Assembly (NCBI RefSeq): GCF_003324485.1 | Contig: NZ_QODK01000006.1 | Coordinates: 124,001-188,000 of the forward strand | Direction of reading: 5' to 3' | Origin: Cohaesibacter intestini | GTDB taxonomy: Bacteria > Pseudomonadota > Alphaproteobacteria > Rhizobiales > Cohaesibacteraceae | Length of the DNA: 64,000 nt | In this document: positions 61,774-64,000 of the stretch, one piece after another | How the letters are laid out: every line of letters starts with the position of its first letter | How positions within the stretch are numbered: position 1 is the stretch's first letter | Program-made: the position numbers and the translations under genes | The notes under the pieces: model-generated | Told to the model about the DNA's origin: nothing | What the model saw: only the letters and a program-made list of their open reading frames with translations | The model's database searches: none

Positions 61774-64000
61774 TTGGAACAGTCTCAGCATTCTTATGGC
61801 CTTTATGACCACAGCTTTGAAAAAAGCAGTTGCGGCGTCGGTTTCATGACCTACAAATCCGGGGTGCAGACCCATGATGTTCTGGTCAAGGGGCACGAAG
61901 CTCTTTGCACCATTCCCCATCGTGGCGGCATGAGCTCTGAAGGTGTAGGCGATGGTGCGGGGGTATGCGTCGACTTGTCCCTGTCCTTCTTCCGCAAGAT
62001 CACAGGCATGAGCAAACTTGAGCTTGGTGAGTTCGGCGTTGGCAACTTCTTCCTGCCTGCGGACAAACGCTCTTGGGATGCAGCCGACAAGCTGATCAAG
62101 GAAAGCCTTCAGAAGCATGATCTGCGGATCATTCTCGTGCGTGACGCACCGGTCAACAATGCAGTCATTCGCCCTGCTGCCGTCAAATTTATGCTGACGG
62201 TGCATCAGGTCGTCTTTATCAAACCCAATGACATGGATGCCAAGACCTTTGATCGCCGCATTCACGATGCGCTGATGTCGATCGAAGAGGTGGCCTATCT
62301 CGAGCCGAGCCTCAAGGGCCTCTATCCCCTGTCGATGTCTGCCCATACGCAGGTTTACAAGGGCCGTCTCAATTCCAATGAGATCATTCCCTATTTCATC
62401 GATCTGATGGACGAAGACCACGAAATTCACTCGATGTTCTTCCATACCCGCTTCTCGACCAACACCGAGCCGCAGCCTTCCATGGCGCAGCCCTTCCGGT
62501 TGATGGCGCATAACGGCGAGTTGAACACCGACAAAAAGAACCGTCTGTCTGAAGCTGCAATCGCGCAGATGAAGAACCAGCAGATCTATTCCCCTCCGGG
62601 TCAGTCGGATTCTGCCCGTCTTGACCAGACGCTGGAACGGCGTCTGATAGAAGATGATCTGGATCTGATCACCGCCGTTGTGGCAATGATGCCTCCGGCA
62701 TGGGAAAATGATCGTCGCTTCAGCGAAGATGTTCAGGTAATGCTCGAATATTTCTCTCTTTATGAAGAGAAGAATGACGGCCCTGCTGCGTTGATTTTCG
62801 GCAATGGTACCGTAATCGGTGCTCGGCTTGATCGCCTTGGGCTACGCCCGCTGCGCTCGGTTGAAACCGACGACTATCTGTGCGTGATGTCCGAAGCCGG
62901 TCAGATTGACTTCGAACCGGACAGCATTATCCGTCGTGGCCGGATCGAGGCTGGCGGCATGCTTTATTTCGACCACGAAACGAAGAAGTCCTACACCTCT
63001 GCCGACGCGCTGGAAATGCTTGCCAAGAAGCGTGATTATCGCGCCCTGCTCGAAAAGGCCCGCAACAATCTTGCCGATCTGCCGCAGAAGGAAGGCGAAA
63101 CGGAAGTATCCGCCGACTTCAACGATGTTCAGCGTTCGGTTGCCTATGGTCTCAATCAGGAAAGCTATAAATTCCTGCTCGACCCGATGATGCAGGCAGG
63201 CTCGGAGAAAATTTCGGCCATGGGCTATGGCGTCGCCATCAACTCGCTGACCAATCAGGAAGGCGGCATGGCGAAGTATTTCTCGCAGCGTTTTGCGCAG
63301 GTGACCAACCCGCCGCTCGACAGCCTGCGGGAAGCCGATGGCATGACCCTGCGTGTGGCGCTGGGGCCAAAGCCCCACTTCAATCATGAAGAAACCAAGC
63401 AGTTGGTTGTTCAGAGCCCTGTTCTCTCGCCTGACGATCTGGCCACCATTCGTGCCCAGAGCGATGTGAAGGTCACCGAAATCGAGATGGTATTCGAGAT
63501 CGATCACAATGCGGGCAGCGCCAAGGCTCAGGATGACCTGATTGCTGCGGTTGATGGGGTTTGCGATCAGGTGGAGAAAGCGGCTCGTGAACGTGGCGGC
63601 ATCATCATTCTGTCCGATGCAATGGTCGATCAAAAACTGGCTGCAATCCCGCTGCCGCTGATGATCTCGGCAGCCAACCAGCGACTGATCGAACAGGGTT
63701 TGCGCTTCCGGGTGTCCATCATCGCCGAAAGCGGCCAGATCGCCTCGGCCCACCAGGTTGCGACAACCCTTGGTTTCGGGGCCTCTGCGCTGATGCCGAT
63801 TGTTGTTGAAGCCCGTGCCAAGTTGTTCGCCAAAGGCGATGCTGCCGAAATAAAAGCTGGCATAGCCCGCTATATCAAGGCGGCCAACAAGTCATTGATG
63901 AAAACCATGGGCAAGGTCGGTCTGTGCACCGCCGAAAGCTATATTGGCGGCGAGTTTTTCGAGCCGAACTTCCTTGATACCGACGAAGAAATCCTCAAGC
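61774..64000 (+). CDS. gltB: Glutamate synthase large subunit, 5' part
   Basis: About 742 codons are visible before the window ends; the full family protein is about 1500 residues. GltB makes glutamate from glutamine and 2-oxoglutarate with GltD. Cys20 in SSCGVGF would be the glutamine-hydrolysing nucleophile after propeptide removal, followed by PHRGGMSSEG, FFHTRFSTNTEPQP and LMAHNGELNT. The central domain is under way by residue ~430. TTG at 61774 has GAGGA eight nt upstream; GTG at 61759 is less likely. No ATG exists in frame before the Cys, so a TTG start is required. Confidence 0.94.
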   Translation, partial: MEQSQHSYGLYDHSFEKSSCGVGFMTYKSGVQTHDVLVKGHEALCTIPHRGGMSSEGVGDGAGVCVDLSLSFFRKITGMSKLELGEFGVGNFFLPADKRSWDAADKLIKESLQKHDLRIILVRDAPVNNAVIRPAAVKFMLTVHQVVFIKPNDMDAKTFDRRIHDALMSIEEVAYLEPSLKGLYPLSMSAHTQVYKGRLNSNEIIPYFIDLMDEDHEIHSMFFHTRFSTNTEPQPSMAQPFRLMAHNGELNTDKKNRLSEAAIAQMKNQQIYSPPGQSDSARLDQTLERRLIEDDLDLITAVVAMMPPAWENDRRFSEDVQVMLEYFSLYEEKNDGPAALIFGNGTVIGARLDRLGLRPLRSVETDDYLCVMSEAGQIDFEPDSIIRRGRIEAGGMLYFDHETKKSYTSADALEMLAKKRDYRALLEKARNNLADLPQKEGETEVSADFNDVQRSVAYGLNQESYKFLLDPMMQAGSEKISAMGYGVAINSLTNQEGGMAKYFSQRFAQVTNPPLDSLREADGMTLRVALGPKPHFNHEETKQLVVQSPVLSPDDLATIRAQSDVKVTEIEMVFEIDHNAGSAKAQDDLIAAVDGVCDQVEKAARERGGIIILSDAMVDQKLAAIPLPLMISAANQRLIEQGLRFRVSIIAESGQIASAHQVATTLGFGASALMPIVVEARAKLFAKGDAAEIKAGIARYIKAANKSLMKTMGKVGLCTAESYIGGEFFEPNFLDTDEEILK

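Noticed and set aside
61501-62511. 336-residue minus-strand open frame over the 5' end of gltB
   Set aside because: The plus strand carries clear GltB sequence; this is its shadow, as is the frame at 62842-63753.

Overview
The window reads as a chromosomal segment of an alphaproteobacterium of the order Hyphomicrobiales (Rhizobiales). The evidence is a complete PhyR-NepR-EcfG general stress response locus, the aminotransferase-hom-glpX-recJ gene order, a class I PHA synthase, a CobI/J/K/L/M-type cobalamin cluster, and many binding-protein ABC importers. The genus cannot be settled from the sequence; a marine Cohaesibacter-like lineage is only a guess. I see no insertion sequence, prophage, CRISPR array or rRNA operon.

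Layout. (1) 1-8656: corrin-ring genes. cobL (cut by the left edge)-cobI-cbiG/cobJ fusion-cobM run rightward and end at terminators. cobA-cobB run leftward, and cbiD-cobK run rightward from the cobA/cbiD divergent gap. (2) 9067-9572: cold-shock gene and tRNA-Glu(TTC). (3) 9770-17983: a sugar-utilisation locus with a LacI repressor, palindromic operators, a CUT1 ABC importer (binding protein, two permeases, ATPase) and a GH3 beta-glucosidase. (4) 18099-24769: a TetR repressor with a near-perfect operator beside a membrane acyltransferase, a membrane protein fused to a spermidine-synthase domain, and an unusual acetyltransferase/ATP-grasp fusion. (5) 25039-29141: a polyamine-type ABC importer operon. 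(6) 29487-38179: a second importer operon (binding protein, fused double permease, ATPase, HAD phosphatase) divergent from a response regulator/hybrid kinase pair. The set resembles AfuABC systems for phosphorylated sugars. (7) 38287-47800: a general-stress island holding phyR, nepR, ecfG, two HWE-type kinases and stress genes (csbD, DUF1328, DUF992, dps, DUF883, holin-like, PRC-barrel). I read six promoters matching the EcfG consensus GGAAC-N16/17-CGTT here. (8) 47908-53730: recJ, glpX, hom, aminotransferase. (9) 53915-61156: a lipoprotein, phaC, a third iron-type importer and a small secreted protein. (10) 61774-64000: the 5' half of gltB (glutamate synthase large subunit), read from a TTG start.

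How the parts fit. EcfG promoters drive nepR-ecfG (feedback), a cytosolic HWE kinase (second possible feedback arm) and several envelope and DNA-protection genes. Three importer operons place a stable hairpin just after the binding-protein gene, a layout known to raise binding-protein yield over the membrane parts. The most interesting items are the density of EcfG promoters, including one for a 54-residue gene at 41523-41687; the GNAT/RLAN/ATP-grasp fusion; and the phosphatase-linked, two-component-linked importer.
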